A stretch of DNA of 64,000 bases. It comes from Agapanthus africanus (taxonomy: Eukaryota > Streptophyta > Magnoliopsida > Asparagales > Amaryllidaceae). Numbering within the stretch: position 1 is the stretch's first letter; each line of letters starts with the position of its first letter. The stretch is from assembly GCA_030015575.1 (NCBI GenBank), contig CM057347.1:508031176-508095175 (forward strand). Direction: 5' to 3'. The translations under genes were made by a program, and so were the position numbers. Positions 11,301-25,346 of the stretch are shown here, in pieces. Below the pieces are notes generated by a model. That model was given only the letters and a program-made list of their open reading frames with translations. It did not search any database and was not told where the DNA came from.

Positions 11301-14300
11301 AAGCTCGTTAGAAGATGTAAGAACTGCCAACTCCACGGCAGCATACTTCGTCTTCCCGCTATTGAGCTAACGTCCCTCTTGGCCGTTTGCACAATTGGGG
11401 ATGGATGTGGTAGGCCAACTCCTCACCGGTACGGGCGAACACAAATACATTCTCGTCGCAGTAGACTACTTCATGAAGTGAATAGAGACCGTGCCCATCA
11501 GAAAACCAGACGCCGTATCTACTATAAAGTTCCTGCAAAATAATATCATCACTCGATTTGGAATCTCGAGGTGCATCGTTACCGACCATGAGACCAACTT
11601 CGAAACGACAAAGTCAAAGAATTTTACAGCGACTACCACATACTAATGAAGTTTGCCGCGGTCGCGTATCCGCAATGCAACGGATAAGCCGAGGTAGCAA
11701 ACCGAGGAGTCATACGCGGATTCAGGGCTCGCTTAGAAGGAAGACAAGGCAGCTGGGTCGAGGAATTACCGTGGGTGCTATGGGCATTGCGGACCTCGAA
11801 GAAAACACCTACGAGAGAAACCCTGTTCAGCCTCTGCTACGGTACCGAGGCGATCGTCCCGGCTGAGGTCGAACTGCCAAGTTATAGAGTCGAACATTTC
11901 GATGATGAAGCAAACATCTTGGCATTCCGGACCAACTTGGACGTATTATTAGAATAGCGGGATCGAGCGCAGATCAGAGCAGCCGCCTATCAACAGCAAA
12001 CCGCTCGCTATTACAACGCCCGAGTTAAATATCGGGCTTTTAAGACGGGAGATCTGGTCCTACGAAGGAACGAGTTTATGGACCAAGCAAGAATGCATAA
12101 ATTCTTCCCGAAATGGGACAGACCATTCCTTGTAGCAGAAGCATTACCTGGTGGAGCGTATCGCTTACAAGACGTCGGGGACGTAAGTTTCTTCGTCCTA
12201 AAACGCCGAAAAACTCAAATTGTACAAATAAGCATGCCTTCTTCTTTTGAAACAATATAATTCTTGTTGATGTTGAATTAAATTTCTTGAGCTAGGCCTT
12301 CTCATAAAGGAGGCCTTTTGCACAACTTTTGTTTCTTTTCTCGGTTCCGAGACCCCTAAGTTTGTTTTAAAATTTGAGTAAAATATACCGAGGGGATAAA
12401 AAGAAACAATACACCTAAAAAAGAAGACAACACATTACTGCCAAAAACAAACTTTATTGAGTAAAGGGTATTATAGGCTCTCCAGCCTTACAATAATTAC
12501 AATAGAGGGGGGCTCTGATGGTACTCTGAGGAAATCTCCTGCAGCCGAGCCCGAGCTTCCTCAGCCCTCTCTTTCTGGTGGTGCCCGTGGACCCTGGATG
12601 CCACGGAAGCACCGGGGGCCTCATCCGCCAGGCAGGAGGCAACGATCTACTTTTTTTGGAAACACTCCGGAAGAAGACCCACCGATCGCTCCCGCCTGCT
12701 CCGCGAGATCAGGCCGAGGTGGTAAAGCGTATGCACCTTGTCGAGCGCCTCGTCCCTCAGCTGCGGAGACAAGGCGTTGTGCAGATCCGGGGACATCCTC
12801 CAGATCGCGTACATGAGCACTTGGAGGAAGGCAGATCGCCGGGGAAGCAGGAGTCCAAAGTGGCCCTCTACGCGGTCTATCACCGCCTCGTACGTGCGCT
12901 CGGAGCGATCAAGATAGTAGAGGTACAAATCGTCGTGAGAGATGATCTCCTTGATGAGGAATATATGCCCATACATCTTCAAGGGAATGCAGGATGGAGA
13001 AAAAACCAACGCACCTTCGCTATTTATAGCTTCAATGGCCGAAACTTGCTCACGCAACGACGCGAATCACGGGATATCTCAATTTCCTGATAAAGAACTG
13101 CCACGTGTCGGCCATGCCAGTTGCCGCCCGCCAATGCGGCCTACCGAAGGTTGAACGGCGTCCTCACTCCCGCCAATATGGCACACGGAAGTTGGAACGA
13201 CACCTCACGAGGGCTTATGGGAGTCTTAAAAGCCCTCATCGCGAGGCCACCGAGCAGTTTCCTGCCCGGTCCATCCTTAGCAGGTAGCTTCCTACCCAAC
13301 GACGCTAAAGATCTAAAGCCCTCATGGCGAGGCCACCAAGCAGTTTCTTGCCCGGTCCATCCCTAACAGGTAGCTTCCTACTCATCAACGCTAAGGATCT
13401 AAAGCCCTCATCGCGAGGCCACCGAGCATCTTCTTGCCCGGTCCATCCCTAGCGGGTAGCTTCCTATCCATCAACGCTAAGGATCTAAAGCTTTCATCGC
13501 GAGGCCATCGAGCAGCTTCCTGCCCGGTCCATCCCTAGCGGGTAGTTTTCTATCCATCAACGCTAAGGATCTAAAGCCCTCACCTAGAGGCCACCGAACA
13601 TACTCCTGTTCGGCTCGTCCGTGTGGGGTAGGTTCCTGCCATAAGAAAAGATGGATCCAACGCCCTCGTCAAGAAAGAATCAGTCAACACCGACCTATTC
13701 TAACTTAGCTATTTTTCAATTCATGCTAAATGAACGGTCGCTACCTCGGCTCCGAGGAACGGGAGGGTACTGACCTTCCTACACTTGGCTATTACTCGAC
13801 TTACACTCGACGCGCGATCGTCACATAAAAAGGCCGGACACCAACCCACGACCTAACACCCGCGGGATGAGACTATTGACGAGCTAAATATACTTGCAGA
13901 ATGAAGACACAACAAAAGTATACGAGTTAAACATTTGGACAATGAAGAAGAAGGCGCACTTTATTTATGATCTGAAAATAAATACAAGGTATTCTGGGCT
14001 TCTCAGCCTTACAAAAACGTCCGGAGGCTTATAAAACTTTGAAAAAAGAAAAAAATCCCCTAGGCAGGAAAGCTTAGGCCGTAGGCTCGGAAGAATCTCG
14101 CCCTGCTCGACGCCAGCGTCGGGGATCAAAACGTCGACCTCTGGGTCGGCGCTTCCACCGACAGCCTCACCCGGCGGCCTCCCCGGCAGCCTCACCCCCG
14201 GCAGCCACCCCGGCAACTTCCACCTGCGGCGCATTCTCGGAGAGAGGGTACTGGACCTGGAGCTCGCTGTCGACGAACTCCGGCATCAACGCTTTGACGA

Positions 14301-17300
14301 CGTCGAGAGCTTGGTGCCAAACGATGGCCGAGGCTTCGGCAAGGTCGGCGTAGAACTGGTCCGACACTTTATACCTCTCCACGGACTTCACCATTCGGAC
14401 CTTGGCAAGCTTCACGGCCTCGAGCGCCACCCGGGCGTCCTTCCTGCTGACGTCCCTCGACTTCTTCATTGCATTATAGAGGTTACCAATCTCCCCCAAC
14501 TTGGTCTGAATAGCCCGGTTGGATTCACTCAGAAGTCGGTGAGATTCCTTATACTTGGAGTTCGTCAGCTTCTCAGCGACCCCCGGGTTTCGAGAGCGGC
14601 TATCTTCTCCTCCGCTTGTTGCAGCCGAAGGCACAGATCCTTCTCCTGCGAGGACGATTCGCCCGCCTTCTTTATGGTCGAGCCTATCTCCTCGGATTTC
14701 ATATTTACAATGAGGGCGTAGTGGTGGGGGCCTGAGGAAAGCAGCAAAAGAAGTTAGAAACGTTCAAACTGAAAAAAAATATACTTAAGAAAATTCTTAC
14801 AGGAAAACGGATACCGACCTGAACTGCCTTCTGAGCGATGGCGGCCACCTGGGCCTTCAGGGTCCTCTGGGAAATCTTGCCCCCAGCTGCTTGCTCCATG
14901 TCGAAGAGCAAGCTGTCGGCGACGGAGAGTCCCGAGGGCACCTCGAAGCAGAAGTCCCCCTCCTGTATTGGGATCCCGGTAGAAGGCGTCCGAGAAACCG
15001 TCATTTTGTGCCTTTTTAGGCTGGCATCGATGGGCTCGGCTTCCTCCTCCCTCGCCCGGGGTGCCGGATCCCGTGCATGCTTCTGGCCCCCCCGCGGCGC
15101 TCTTCGGGGACTCGAGGCGACGCAGCTGCAGGCTTGCTCGGCGGGGCAGGCCTCGGGGCCAAGCTCGGACCCGGTCGGGACGAGCTTCCGCCCCGGTCTT
15201 CTTTTTGGCCTTCGTGGCCATGGCAGCTAAGAACTTGGATCGGTCCATTTGCTCTGCAAAAAGGGGGAATATACAACGAGAGTTAGTGACGCTGAAAAGG
15301 GCAAAGAAAATTCATTAAAGTCTAAATGGACCGTCTACTGCCTTAACTTACCCAAAAAGTGTGCGGGGCTGAGCCCAGCCCAGTTCAGAGCCTGCTCAGA
15401 AAGCAGGACGTCGGCCTACTGGATCGGCTCCCACAAAGACACCGCCCTTGCCTCAAGTGAAGATGACTGTTTCACTCACGGGCAGTTGGCCCTGTGCCAC
15501 TGTGTAGGCACGGGCCAATCCTCGTCCTCGGGTGGCTCGACGAAAATGTACTTCTCCTTCCATTCATGGAGGAAGAAGGTACGGCTATCACACCCGACCC
15601 GACCACTCCGCCCTTATGTTTTTGAAGGAAAAATACACCCAGCTTGGCTCATCCTTGCTGGTGCCAGGGTGATTCTTATAACAGAGGAAGGAAACGAGGA
15701 GGGTCAAACTGAAGGGGATATTTTCAAGTTTCAACCGGACCAGAAACCCGAGGAGGATTCTTCACGAGTTCGGCGTTAGCTGGCCCAGGGCAAGATGGAA
15801 GCAGCGAACCATCCCATATGCCTCGGCTGTGAAGGGCAGACGCATTTTGGTCCGGAATGCTTCCAAATACAGGGCAATCTCCTTACCCTGCACCTGGTCC
15901 GTTCGCTCACCCTCTCTAGCTAAGCGAAGCGAATAGTCGGAGGGAATATGGAATCGAGTCCGAATCTCGGTAAGCTCGTCCACATTTCTCAAAACAGAGG
16001 ACGCATCGCGGGCGTTCCCGATGCGCGCCTTAGGGGCCCTTGTCGCCACCCGACGGCGAACGACACGGGCAGCTCTGGCTCTAGGGGCGAGCCCGACACA
16101 GACCACGTGGCAGAAGAAACCTCTTGACTATCTGAAGTCGAGGATGAGGAAGACCCGCTGGACTCGGCTCCAACAACCGGAGTCTCATCGTCCGACTCAA
16201 CCTTAATTATCTCTATAGATTCCTCAGATGAAGACATCTAACTTGATTCAAGGGAATGGGCTTGCCGAGGAAGATAAGCAGGTGATCCGATCTAAAAGAA
16301 AGGAACGCCGAGCAATTTTTGACAACGAAAGTAAATTATAGTGGAAGTGTTGGCCCAAGGGCGATCCCCTCTTATTTATACACTCCAAAGAGGGCACCCA
16401 ACGGCCCAGATCTATTTTCGCCAAAATGAAGCATCGAGCGTGCCAGCCGTCAGAACTCCACGTGTCGATCGGCCATTGGGGACGTCCCTTCGGTTGCAGG
16501 CGACCGCGACAGTCTGTCACGCCTGCCAACCGACGTTCGATACGTGGCCCGTATCCCAACCGGTGACCGACTAGAACGGCGCCCCCTCTTTAAAGCGCGA
16601 TCATTTCATTGATCCGCTTATGCCATAAGGGATACATGCGAAGATTCAGACGAACGACGAGGCGACGTGTGGGCCTAAAAATTGAAACAACGTAACCACC
16701 AAACGCCATGCCGTTCCTGGACGATCCGCATTACGATTTCTTGGCGTCCAATTGAGCAGAAGAACGATCAAGCAGACCATTCTTGACCCGACCCTTGGAT
16801 AGGTCAGAACGAGAGTGGGGGGCTAATGATGATACTCACAAGTGGAGTCTCCTCAGATTACAACACATGGCAGATGACGTGTCCCGAAGGCTATGGTGTG
16901 GAATAAATGAGTGGTATCGGGGACATTCCTCGGATCCCCTTCTCCGGGAACGTATCCGACCTTTTGGGAGACTCCCTGAATATATTCCACATTCACCTAA
17001 GAAACTACCAACAGCTCGTCTCCGAGGTTTCTCAGTCTCCTTGCTCGTTTCCGAGCCGTCTGACGTGCCGAGCTTCCTCGGCCTCCCTACTCGTCTCCGA
17101 GCTCCTGACGTGCCGAGCTCTCTCGGTATCCCGGCTCGTCTTCGAGCTTTCTAATGTGCCGAGCTTTCTCGGCCTCCCGCGATCAACCAAGAGCGTGGAT
17201 CCCATGCGTCCCATAACGGCTCCGCGTATATCGCCAGGGCGAGATATCCGCCTCCCCACGATCCGCGTCCCACGCTAGCGCATCCCCCCCCATTAATGAG

Positions 17301-20300
17301 CGCATCCCGCCATTCAAGGCAAGGATAAAGTTGGGGCGTAACGGACGGCAGTGATCTCGCATCTGCTCGCTCCACGCGACCCCTACATAAATCCCTCTCT
17401 CAGACGACTCAGGTAACTCGAATTATCTCAATACGCCGCTACTCTGCTACTATTTCTCGGCTCTAACTTGATCGTTGGAGGGTCCTACGGTGGTCACCCA
17501 TCCCGGGACTTCTTTGCAGGTAGCTCGGGGTCCAACACCAACCCATTGAGATCCACACCCGACAACTCCAAAACCAAATCTCAACCGTTCAAGACAGTCA
17601 TCGCAGGATTGACGGAGGACAGCATCTGAAGGAGATCCGAAGCTCCATCAATTACAGTTCATACCAGCTATAAACCATATAATTCAGAATGGTAGAACAT
17701 GAATGTGATAGCATACAACTATTTATGACCTAAATTTGACCTAAGGAACCACATAAACCTGCGTACTCTGAGTCAATTAGCATCGAGTCTACATAAGCCT
17801 GGCCTTTTTACAATCTTAATTTTAAGTGAAAGCGTGAAACTTGGTAGCCAGCTGATGATTGATGTGAACTGCAGAATGAATAAAGAAAGTAAGGGGGAAG
17901 AGTTTGCAATATATATGGCTTTATTTTTCAACAGCTTCGTGTTTCAGGCTGCATTGCCCAAAACAGTTACAAGCATCAACAACTTGAGATATGTTAACAA
18001 GGGAATAAAGTTCGCATATTGTCTTAATTATTTGACATCCATGGTTTAAGCTTTTCCTTGTAGATTGCTTGACATTGAGCTTTGAGGGCTGTAACGTAAC
18101 TGTGATTTGCCACCTGTAGAATTCCAAGTTTGTCTTAGTTAAAGGCATGGCATATTCAGCATCAATAAGTAATGCATAGCTTTAAGCTGTGCCTTGTCAT
18201 AGTATACACAAAGCATTTTAATATTTTTACTATACATATGCATGTAATCTAGTTAACTATCAGTTTATCCTTGTTTAAAAAGATGAAACCTATTAAACCT
18301 TTGAGGATATCAGAGTAATTTCTGTAGCAATATCTCATTCATTTCTTGCTATTTGTGTTGTTAGTCTATTTTAACTCACGACTTTTTCATGTTTGCATAC
18401 TCTAGGGCTTGGAGGATATTCATACCTGTTAGAGCCGCTATGGTGGTTTGGGATGACAGCAAGTAAGCTACTTTTCTGCAATTTGTGCATCTGACCTTGA
18501 ACATGAAGTAGAGTCGATCAATAAAATTCTTTTGGCATAATTTTATTTAAACCAGTGATTCTTGGAGAGGTTGCAAATTGTGTGGCTTATGTTTTTGCTC
18601 CAGCAGTTCTTGTAGCTCCTCTTGGCGCATTGAGTATAATCGTCAGGTAATGTAGAGCAAAAAATCATAAGAGCTTCATTTTTTTCTAGTATAACAACAA
18701 TAATTCCATGTTGTTTATAAAATATCCTTTTGATGAACTGAGCAGCGCTGTTTTGGCCCACTTCATACTGAAGGAACGCCTTCAAAAAATGGGTGTTTTG
18801 GGCTGTATATCATGCATAGTCGGTTCTGTTGTCATTGTAATCCATGCACCTCAGGAGCATACTCCTAACTCTGTTGAAGAGATATGGGCACTCGCAACTC
18901 AACCTGGTATCCCATGCAAATCATATTCATTATTTTCATTCTGTTGTTAAACACGTGCACTAAGGATGTTTTATTGTCCTTCTCTTGTTTGCAGCCTTTT
19001 TGATTTATTCTGCAGCTATCTTAGCGATTGTATTGGCATTGATCCTACATTTTGAACCACGCTATGGGCATACAAATATTTTGGTTTACTTGAGCATATG
19101 TTCTTTAATGGGTTCATTAACGGTAACCGAGGCTTCTTGTGCTCTATTGGCATTATTATGATGATTTAGCTCCCAATTGTTGCCATTTTACTGATCCAGA
19201 ATTTTAAAGTTATATCTTGATTTATGTCAGGTTGTTAGTATTAAGGCTATTGGAATTGCAATAAAGCTTACATTGGAGGGGATCAGTCAGGTTGCTTATC
19301 CACAGACATGGCTTTTTGTTGCTGTTGCGGTCACCTGTGTTGTCACTCAATTGAATTATTTGAACAAGGTTTGTGTTTGTAAATGCAAATTATGTTGCAA
19401 ATTAATGCATTTAATTCCTTTATTTAATTTCTGGATATCATATGTTGCATCAGTAGATTTCTTGCTATTGTATCTGCAATTACATGTAGTTGTATTACTT
19501 TATTGGGTAAATTACTTTTATCGTAATAGTATAATAACCAGAGTTACAAGTTTCCAGTCTTAAATTTTGATGCTTATTTTGAAGCTCTCTAGTTGACCTC
19601 TTAGTTGTTCATGATCGATGTGCTTTTTTCTTGTGGTCTTTGTTTAGATACTCTTTTCTATACTATGAATCCTTCACAGCATTTCCTTAGGTACCAGAAC
19701 TACTTAAGATATTTTCCTGCTCGCTTCCTTGGTATAAGTATCAAAGGTTTCAGTGTCTCAAAGATTGCTTCCTCGATTTCTCATACTACTTATGGGCTTA
19801 TGCACATTAGATTTGAACTATGTTAGTGTCATCTAAGCTATGGGCCTGACTCATGCAACAAATTAACAATAATTATGGGACAAATCACAATCATCGAAGA
19901 CATGAATCTAGGACTTTATTAGGGTGAAAATATCAATATACAGGGTGTGATGATAAAAGTTTGAAAACCACACCTATAAACCTTTAAATTCACCCAAATC
20001 AATAAGAAATAGAATATAGTTATCCGATTAATGGTTAGTGGCAAAAAGTTCGGCGGAGAGTGCTCTGCCGCTTAAGCTTTTGCTTTTTTAAAACACTGGT
20101 CTCGTCTGAACCACTGAAGGTTGGTGCGACTACTCTTGTGGAGAGAAGAAAAGTTATGTGTGTCTTGAATTTAGTGACCCAGATCCAGATTTTATGCTAA
20201 TCTTATTTTTGATGATCCACAGATAGTTATATGTGCTGGACTAAGGGCGTCCGCATGCATGTATCAGCATAATATATATTGAGTAACATATATTCATATT

Positions 20301-23200
20301 CGGATATCATTGCTATTGTTTTGATATGGATGAGACCAACAGGTTATAGAACCTGCAGAAATCTACCTTCTTTGTTTCATGTCAATACTTATATTCAGTC
20401 ACATCATCTATAGATTATAATCATCTCATAGTAATACAACTATTTGTGAAGCTGAATTAATTGTCATCATCAGCGACAAGCTTTTTATCCAAAAATTTTG
20501 GACTGCCGATCTGAATTTGTTTCTTCCATTATGCTTGTTTGAGGGCTGTCTTCTTGATTGAATATGAATCAATGTGAATTTGATAATTTAATACCTTCTT
20601 TTAGGAAAATAACAATTTGTTCAATTAATTGGTTGTCATCACAGCATTTCCAGATACACCATTTGAGATTCCTCTAGTAATTCATTGGCCACCTTTTCCC
20701 ACTCTCTGAAAGTATACATATATGCTTCTATGTCATATGCCCAGTTTTTTGTTTTCGCCAACAATCATGTGTTGCAAAGTTAATCTTGTAGTTTTCTAGT
20801 AAGTAGCGAATATAGAAGCCTATGAAAAACTTTCAACCGCTCTTTATAATTCTTTATTTTAATCATACATAAAAACTAAAGCAGTTTCAGTATGGATCTT
20901 TTTCATAATATCGCATAAGTAGCTTAGAAATCATTTCTAGATATCATAGTCCTTGGTACCGCATATGCAAACTGCAAGACGGAACAACTCACCACTGCAA
21001 GCAAACTTCCTACGACACAAGTTGACATTAAATTATCAACAGCATAAACTATATTGACAATCAATGAGTATGTTTATAACGATCTGGCAAGTGGGTGTAA
21101 TTTAAAATAAGTAAAGGATGATATGTGTCAACAATTTTATTGTAAACAACCATAGAAGCTTGCAAACATACAAGTGATTTTCCCTTGTTGTCGTTATTAG
21201 TATGGATTACTTATCCAAGATTCGTTTCCATGAATTTCTCTTTGTAACATTTAAGTAGGTTATAAGCAAGGTTCAAGGTTTCGGCCGAAACCCTTGGGTT
21301 TCTGCCAGATCGATCGGTTTCGGTTAGAACCGGTTCGACAGCTCGAAAACTCGGTGTCGGCCGTTATCGGTTTGTATCGGTCAAGTATTGGCTGATAATG
21401 GCCAAAATTGACCGATATATTCCGATATTAGGAAAAAGTTAAAAAGGAAGATATAAAATAAGAAATATCAATTATAATTTTCAAATTACACCATTCTTTT
21501 ATATATATTTTGCTAAATAGTCATCCCTTTGATGCTATCTTTTAATTTTCAAATCCTATATATATTTATATACATACATGTATGTATTAATATACATATA
21601 TATATGTATACACCACATGAATATCAACCGAAACCGAAACTTGGACCGAACTAACGAAACCAAGCGAAACTAACTGAACTTTGAGGAACCGAAACCAATA
21701 CCGATACCGAGTTCTCGAACCTTGGTTATTAGAGTGTCTCGTTAAAGCTATATAGTTACTCTTGCACAACTTCTTTTTGCCCTATCATTCCTTCTTTTAA
21801 GGTAGTTTTATATCGAAGTCTCAAAATATTTGATTCATAAGGCCTATAGTTATGCATGTTGGTTTTTGCTTCAATGTAGACTCCACATGAGACGCAATCT
21901 ATTACTGTAAATCTCGAGAGCAATTATTTGTTTTTGATTGTGTTGCACTAATCTTCTTGAGGAGAAACCTTGGTGTACTAATTCATAGACATCCATCAAT
22001 CTTGCACTTAATCATGACAAGATTTGGTTCATTCTTTACAAACTTATAATTAAGTTCTCCCACAATAGAAAAATTGACAATAGAAACATGATTGTACGTA
22101 ATACACTTGAACTCTTCACTCATTGTTTTAATAGATCTTTATTTTAATAGATGTTATAAGAAACTCAACAAACATCGTTTTCTCTAAAAACTTCAAAATA
22201 ACTCTTATTGTAGTTGGAGACAACCTGATCTTTTTAAAAATTTCTTCCTCATTTTCAAAACTTATAGATCTATCTATTGAGAATAAGAACCTTTAAAATA
22301 TGATAGGATCATAAAAAATGTACCCCGTATTCCTAAAATAAGAATTAGAATACCAACGGTTTGCATCCACGAGATTAATGTGACTCGTTGGAGGCGGATT
22401 AGGAACGGATGTCCACCCTCGAGCTTCACAGAAATAAATTGCGACTCATGTGAAGTTTATATTGAATAAAAAAAATCATACATAGATATAGAATTTAATC
22501 AATTTATGCATTAAATATTTAAGAGAGTTTGGTATCAAAATACCATACGGCAAGACATGATGGACAAACAAAATTACGCGAGAGGAACTATATGGCTTAT
22601 TGAGATACTTTTATAAACAGCTTATATGGTACAAAGAGAAAGCCATGATAATGAATCCTAGATTAGTCCATGTTGTTGATGATGATGATGGAGAGGAATT
22701 ATTATGGTTGTTTAAAAGGATTTGTTGATGTAAATCGATGTTTACTTTTTCGGACGATGCCTACTTGCTAGATTGTTATGAAGGTGCTTGTGGTTTGCCA
22801 GCATATTAACATAATATTTTAATTATTTTGTAGTTAATTTATATGTCAACTTTTACTATAGAAACTTTACTTGATGCTAGTGCTTAAACAGCAACGGTGA
22901 ATCGTTCTCGCCTTTGATTTGCATATGTGATATCGAGGACTATGATGACTTGGAATGATTTCTAAGCTACTTGCTCGGTTTTTTCAATGACGATGAAGAT
23001 TTATACTCAAATGAAACTGCTCAAGTTTTTATGTTTGATCAAGATAAAGGATTAAAAAAGGTTGGTAATAGAATGTTCTTAATAGCCTCTTCATTCATTC
23101 TGTAATCGCCATGCACTAGCAAACAACAAGATTAGCTTTGTAACACATGAATTGCCAGCGAAGATAGGAGATGAGTGTGTTGCATTGATGGATGGAGCAA

Positions 23201-23232
<32 letters not shown>

Positions 23233-25312
23233 GAGGGAGTGGTAAAAGTGCAGATAAATTAAAAGAGAATTATGGAATGGTGTATCTTGAAATGCTGAGA
23301 TGTCAACGGTCAACTAGTTAATTGCACAAACTGATATTTTCCTGATAGAAGGTGTTATATTATCAAACTCGATTCATCTTTATTCTTATTTGCAATATAG
23401 ATGCTATGATCTGATTTCATGTTCAACCTATGGATGATGTGACTGAATATAGATATTGTTTCATGTTAGATTTGGCTGGCTCACTTTCAAGTTTCTACTT
23501 GGCCATGTCTTATAATTCGTGGATTAAAGAAGCTAGATTTTTGCCTATTTTATAACTTGTTAATTTTATCCCTGTCCAAACGATGGCAATGTAGGCCATT
23601 CTTATATCAATGTCATTTTTCAAAACAATGACAATACTGATTCTATTTTCATTTTTGTATAAATAAATCAATGTGCCATAATATTTACCTCTCTTGATCC
23701 CCAAGTTTGTAATGCGCGCCTGTGCGTGCCTGTGTGTAATTAATAAATTAGACTTAGAATTATGAGAGATAAGGTCGTCTCCTTTTTGTTGAATTTGAAG
23801 TGTATTCGGAGTTTGGGTTAGATATATTCCACCATTAATTATACTCCTCACAAACTGATATCGTATATTTGGCTATCTGCTCCTTCTCCAGTGGATGTAT
23901 GCAATTGCTGAGCCACGTTAAATCTACGCATCTTCTTTTTGATCTTCTTGATATTGATTGTTCTGCTTTGTGACGTAGCAAACATCTCAAATCGTGTTCT
24001 ATTGTTTATTCTATCTTTCTCACGTTCTAGGTGAACACGATTTGGGATGTTTGCATTGTGGAAGTAGGACGATGGTGGTCTAAGCACATAATTCTGGTCT
24101 GTTGTTTTCTTGTTATTGTTTGATTTGATTGCGTTATCTTATTTGCTTGATGGTGTTAAAGGGGATCAAAATCCCCCAGACCTTTGCTGTATTAAATGGA
24201 ATTTACTTTGATCCCATAGTGATGCAGCCTTGTGTGCTACACAAAGCTGTACCTGATACATGCAATGTGTATGCAGGACTGAATCGTGCTCATGAATATA
24301 TGCATAAGAACAGTTCCAGTATTCCATCTACTCATAGGAAAGCCTTCTAGAACTCATGCTAGTGTCTATTTTAGCACCTTGCAAAATTGGTTTCGTTTAT
24401 GCAATTGTAATATATTAATACCCATTCATGTTTCTGTTTGCTCTCGCGCACATATTCTTTATGGGTGACACACACACGTGTATGTATATACACGCACACA
24501 CACGTGTATGTATATACATGCACACACATATGTATATATGGGAGTGATCCATTGCAAACCGGTCCGCATTATTTTAAAATCGGGAACTCTCGGCCTAGGA
24601 CATATTTTCACGATCCGATCTGTTCAAGTTGATCACCCTACCCTCGAATATATGTGTATGAAAAATCAAAGGATTTGAAGGCCTCTAACCTATGCATCGA
24701 TGTGTGCAAAAATGAACTCTTTCGATAATATAACATAAACTTCATCCGATGCATAGGTTAGAGATCTTCAAATCTTTTGATTTTTCATACATATATATTC
24801 GAGGATAGGGTGATCAACTTGAACGGATCGGATCGTTCAAATATGTCGTAGATCGAGAGTTTCTGTTTTTAAAAAATGCGGACCGGTTTGTAATAGATCA
24901 CTCCTCCCCCCCCCTCTCTCTATATATATATGAGAATAATAGAGGAAAGAAGCCATAGGAGGGAATTTCCTCCTATGACGTCGAAAAAGTACGCCCTCCC
25001 TCATTTTTTCCGACGACCGGCATCCATCATCTTCATCATTATCATCTAAGATATGGGTACACCAAATTTCATGTGATTCAACAACTTTTCACCGTTGATT
25101 TAGCAATGTAAAAAGTTTTGTTGTCGGTAAACCGTTAATTTTGAACCCACTAAATCAACGGTGAAAATGTTGTAGAATCATATGAAATTTGATGTACCCA
25201 CATTTTAGATGATAACGATGAAGATGATGGATGCCGATCGTCTGAAAAAATGAGAGGGCGTACTTTTTCGACGCCATAGGAGGAAATTCCCTCCTATGAC
25301 CTCTTTCCTTCG

Positions 25313-25346
<34 letters not shown>

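Larger units (their letters stand above)
5749..17650 (+). mobile_element. Complete Ty3/gypsy element, Tat lineage (Tat copy 1)
   Basis: An 11.9 kb insertion in intron 1 of the NIPA gene, same orientation as the gene, flanked by the 5-bp duplication ATTAC (5744-5748 and 17651-17655). Order: 5' LTR 5749-6624, primer-binding site, gag, protease, reverse transcriptase, RNase H, second (archaeal-type) RNase H, integrase, antisense ORF B, an 86-bp tandem repeat, antisense gene A, polypurine tract (GAGAGTGGGGGGCTAA, ending 16826), 3' LTR 16827-17650. The second RNase H and the antisense genes are marks of the Tat lineage. The + strand frames carry many stops and frameshifts, so this copy is non-autonomous. 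Confidence 0.93.

Noticed and set aside
22590-23060. Faintly coding-looking GA-rich stretch in NIPA intron 6
   Set aside because: Frames are short, broken by stops, and match no family I can name.
24438-24678. Open frames over the CACACGTGTATG repeat
   Set aside because: Microsatellite translation, Tyr/Thr/His-rich only because of the repeat.
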